A stretch of 64,000 nt of DNA, taken from positions 62,001 to 126,000 of the forward strand of contig JALIHJ010000030.1 of assembly GCA_022984795.1 (NCBI GenBank). Direction: 5' to 3'. This DNA is from Fabrea salina. Its lineage: Eukaryota > Ciliophora > Heterotrichea > Heterotrichida > Fabreidae. Below, piece after piece: positions 61,646-64,000 of the stretch; position 1 is the first letter of the stretch; the number at the start of each line of letters is the position of its first letter. The notes under the pieces are model-generated. The model was not told the origin of the DNA, ran no database searches, and saw only the letters and a list, made by a program, of their open reading frames with translations. The position numbers and the translations under genes were made by a program.

Positions 61646-63151
61646 TCAAGCATCGTCAAATATAAAGGACTTAAACTGGTTGTTTTTAGCAAACACAGAA
61701 AACTCAGAGGAATCACCTGTGCTTTTGAACCTTTTGTGTATGAACCTTTTGTTAGAACTAAGCCAAGGGTGGTTCAAAGCTTCTTCAGGAGTCAAGCGCT
61801 GCCAAGGGTCCCAGTGTAAACAGCTCCTTACAAAGTCCTCCATCCTTTGACAACCTAAAGCTTTGAGTTTGCGGGTTTGGTTCAAGCCTTCTTTCAAGTT
61901 GCCTTGCGAGTCAAAAAAGAGTTTGCTTCTGGTGCCTCTGTGTAGCAAGTCTTTGGAAGGCAGTCCCAACTCGTCTACTATCATTTGCATTTGTTGGTGT
62001 TCACTTTTGCCCGGGAACAAAGGAAACCCAGTAGCTAGTTCAACTATAATGCACCCTAAGCTCCACATGTCTATAGAACTTGTGTAAGGGATTCCTAGAA
62101 TCACTTCTGGGGCTCTATAGAACCTAGACTGTATGTAAGTAAACACTTTTTGGTTTTCAAAGCAAGACGCTCCAAAGTCAATTATTCTTAGTAAAGAGTC
62201 TGCTGAAGACTTAAGCAAGATGTTTTCAGGCTTTAGGTCGCAGTGGATTATTCGGTGCTTACCTAAAAGCCTAAGACACTGCAGAATTTGGTAGGTAAAA
62301 TTCCTAATAAGCTTCATTGAAAGGCCGTTGTAGTTGTTTGACCTTATAAACTGATAAAGGTTCATGTTCAAGAGTTCAAAGGTTATACAAAAGTGACTTC
62401 TGAACACAAAAAACTCATGCATTTGCACAACGTTGGAGTTTTGTTCTTGGTCTTTTTGGTTTAAAAATTGCAGTATTTCAGTTTCTAACTTAGCTTGTTC
62501 TTGGAACTTAGGTTGGTTTTTTATGATTTTTAAGGCACACTGGATGCCTTGTTTGTGGTCAAACACCTGCAAAACTTGTCCAAAAGTGCCTTTACCTAGC
62601 AGTTTGAGTATTTCGTACCTAAAGTATATGTGATCCCCAATTGTTACTTTGTAATCACCGTTTTCTTCGTCAAACCCGAAGTTGTGTTCATAAGAGTTTC
62701 CTTCAACCTTACAAGCCTTTTCCCCGATATAGTAGATGTTTGTGTACTCAAGAATTTCTTTTTGTTCGTATAAACTAAGTGCTTGTTTGCGGTTTAGAAA
62801 CACTTTAGAGGGTTTGAAAGGAACCTTTCCAGTCAAAGTTTCTTCTTCAGAATACTTCTTTTGAAGCAACTCGTTAACATTAGTTAATATTTTAGAGTTG
62901 GCGCTATATGTGTGTTTGTGATGGAACCTTTTTTTGAACTGTTGGGTTTTCAAAACGTTGTCAGTGCTGAGCTGGGACCCCAGGATACTAGAGAGAGTTT
63001 CATGGTTCATAGAGAAGTGCTTTGTGTGGCGAGTTCGAGTGAACTGGTACTTTTGTGAGTAGTTTCTTGTGGACACTGGTATGTAAGGGTATTTAAGGTT
63101 TTCTGAACTTTCTTCAAAAGTGGTTTCTAAACTTTTCAAATTCTTTTTCAT
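61646..63151 (-). CDS. DYRK: class II DYRK protein kinase
   Basis: A 501-residue kinase. Residues about 150-170 carry the DYRK-homology box (HNFGFDEENGDYKV). The kinase domain starts at about 178 with YEILKLLGKGTFGQV, then ALKII, HCDLKPENILL, IDFGASC and the autophosphorylated YIQSRFYRAPE loop. HCDLKPENI with Cys for Arg and YxQSRFYR are typical of DYRK. Class II members (DYRK2/3) regulate cell growth, polarity and phase-separated bodies. It ends in TGA at 61646-61648, with an in-frame TAA four codons further; if TGA were sense it would gain four residues. Confidence 0.93.
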   Translation of the reverse strand: MKKNLKSLETTFEESSENLKYPYIPVSTRNYSQKYQFTRTRHTKHFSMNHETLSSILGSQLSTDNVLKTQQFKKRFHHKHTYSANSKILTNVNELLQKKYSEEETLTGKVPFKPSKVFLNRKQALSLYEQKEILEYTNIYYIGEKACKVEGNSYEHNFGFDEENGDYKVTIGDHIYFRYEILKLLGKGTFGQVLQVFDHKQGIQCALKIIKNQPKFQEQAKLETEILQFLNQKDQEQNSNVVQMHEFFVFRSHFCITFELLNMNLYQFIRSNNYNGLSMKLIRNFTYQILQCLRLLGKHRIIHCDLKPENILLKSSADSLLRIIDFGASCFENQKVFTYIQSRFYRAPEVILGIPYTSSIDMWSLGCIIVELATGFPLFPGKSEHQQMQMIVDELGLPSKDLLHRGTRSKLFFDSQGNLKEGLNQTRKLKALGCQRMEDFVRSCLHWDPWQRLTPEEALNHPWLSSNKRFIHKRFKSTGDSSEFSVFAKNNQFKSFIFDDA

Positions 63152-63220
63152 AATTTACTTTTAACAAACTTAACGGTACAAAGAGTTAGTGTATTTCTAT
63201 CTAAGTGTGCATAAAAATAA

Positions 63221-63460
63221 ATGCCTAAGGTACCATTCGAACCTTCCAAGTTAAAAACCCTAGGAAAGTCTAGGTACAGGTATGTAATGGCCCAGTTGTT
63301 TATTGGGGTGAGTTTCAGCGTCGTGACTTTCAATCACTGCAAGGATTTTGCCAAGAAACTGAGGGAACAACGAGTTTCTGAACTCAAAGAGCAAATTGCT
63401 GCTGTGAACCCTGACAAAGAAGCCCAAAAAAGACTACTTAAGGTTTACGGACTAGAGTAA
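63221..63460 (+). CDS. small single-helix membrane protein, unknown
   Basis: A 79-residue protein, MPKVPFEPSKLKTLGKSRYR then a membrane helix YVMAQLFIGVSFSVVTF near residues 21-37, then a charged soluble helix to KRLLKVYGLE. The layout (basic start, one helix, charged tail) is that of small mitochondrial inner-membrane subunits such as COX6C, but this is only layout. Family unknown. It starts 69 bases from the divergent DYRK gene. Confidence 0.65.
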   Translation: MPKVPFEPSKLKTLGKSRYRYVMAQLFIGVSFSVVTFNHCKDFAKKLREQRVSELKEQIAAVNPDKEAQKRLLKVYGLE

Positions 63461-63485
63461 TTAAAGGAAACTTGTTAGCTTTTAC

Positions 63486-64000
63486 TTAGAAGAGGAGTTG
63501 CAGAAGAGAAAAGATCAGCAAGTTGCATATGCTGAAGGCACTCTCAGGCACAAAGGTTTTGTTAGAGTAGGTATTGGATAAAGTGATGCTTCCACAGCCT
63601 CTATCTTTACTACTGTGTTTTTCCATGATACCATCTTCGTTTAGTTGTCCAAAGGCATAAAGCAGAGTGTAGTTTTTTCCAGGAACTAGCTTCAGAGTCT
63701 CGTTTACAACGTTAGTGTTGAGTTTTCTAATCCAGTTTGCCACTATTCCTCCTTCAGCAGCATTATTCACCTCTTTATGCTCGAAGGTCGGAGTAGTGTT
63801 GTTCACAGGACGGCCTCCTCTGCTCTGGAGGTTGAAAGTGTTCATGTGGAACAGACTGTGGTTCTTGAGCATCAACACAGCGTAGTCCCCGTCTTGCATC
63901 GAAATAGACTCAGAGGGGTCTTTCAGGGCCACTCCACACCAACCGTAGTTGTTTGAGTTGCTGACTATACTTGAGTTCAGACTCAGAGTGAATACGACCT
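63486..64000 (-). CDS. DOMON-domain protein, N-terminal part cut by window edge
   Basis: The minus strand is open from the window edge to TAA at 63486, about 170 residues; the start lies outside. The visible part looks like a DOMON domain: NYGWCGVALKDPSES, then SMQDGDYAVLM, WIRKLNT and PGKNYTLLYAFGQ, with His before the final RGCGSITL strand. It ends in a hydrophobic tail (NLLIFSLLQLLF) like a GPI-attachment signal or membrane anchor. DOMON domains bind heme or sugar and are found outside the cell. Residues before GWC belong to the same domain. Function inferred from fold only. Confidence 0.7.
   Translation of the reverse strand, partial: VVFTLSLNSSIVSNSNNYGWCGVALKDPSESISMQDGDYAVLMLKNHSLFHMNTFNLQSRGGRPVNNTTPTFEHKEVNNAAEGGIVANWIRKLNTNVVNETLKLVPGKNYTLLYAFGQLNEDGIMEKHSSKDRGCGSITLSNTYSNKTFVPESAFSICNLLIFSLLQLLF

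Noticed and set aside
1-64000. TGA read as Trp, as in Blepharisma
   Set aside because: No TGA occurs inside any recognised domain although Trp (TGG) is common; only two terminal TGAs are open to doubt.
1-64000. Mobile elements, CRISPR arrays or virus-like copies
   Set aside because: No transposase, reverse transcriptase, integrase or capsid frames, and no repeat arrays or terminal repeats were seen.

Overview
This window looks like macronuclear DNA of a heterotrich ciliate close to Stentor. Three things point there. Genes fill almost all of the sequence, usually with 0 to 120 bases between them. Two genes are interrupted only by 15-base introns (24638-24652 and 26145-26159) of the form GTAA-N8-TAG. 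Very long frames run without any internal TGA, TAA or TAG, so the code behaves as standard; nearly all genes end in TAA, a few in TAG and two in TGA. Species assignment is inference from these traits, not from a database match.

Layout. 1-1.7 kb: a TPR protein cut by the window edge and a small basic protein. 1.7-17 kb, minus strand: a 3158-residue IPT/TIG and cysteine-rich multi-pass surface protein, a BLOC1S2-like protein, a compact BRCA2, a half-size ABCA transporter and kanadaptin, packed with 0-30 bases between genes. 17-28.5 kb: C2CD3 (basal body), ATG2 (lipid transfer/autophagy), small and membrane proteins, a SNAP-25-type SNARE, a FAM136A-like mitochondrial protein, a RING-MORN protein and a ZC2HC zinc-finger protein. 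28.5-38 kb: importin alpha, CDK1/2, a coiled-coil protein, a P2X receptor, two unknown basic proteins, an RCC1-filamin protein and an EZH-type SET methyltransferase. 38-49 kb: unknown coiled-coil and EF-hand-like proteins, prolidase, an SCP/FCP1-type phosphatase, a myristoylated MAP3K and DP (the E2F partner). 49-59 kb: a very divergent tubulin next to SAS-4/CPAP, casein kinase 1, three unknown proteins, protein phosphatase inhibitor 2, a Nup160-like nucleoporin and a DUF98/chorismate-lyase-like protein. 59.3-59.5 kb: the U2 snRNA gene. 59.5-64 kb: a FAM135 lipase, a DYRK kinase, a small one-helix protein and a DOMON-domain protein cut by the window edge.

No operon logic is evident, but several genes suit a large ciliated cell: basal-body assembly (C2CD3, SAS-4, divergent tubulin), membrane traffic and surface (ATG2, BLOC1S2-like, SNARE, ABCA, the giant IPT protein, P2X) and nuclear or cell-cycle control (BRCA2, CDK, DP, EZH, importin, Nup160). 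I saw no mobile elements, virus-like copies, tRNAs, rRNAs or repeat arrays, and no gene-free stretch above about 300 bases apart from the one that holds U2. The main curiosities are the extreme packing (start codons 4 bases apart on opposite strands, stop codons sharing bases, TAAATG junctions), a possible third 15-base intron that would fuse a SNARE to a mitochondrial protein, and a tubulin that has lost its GTP-loop glycines.
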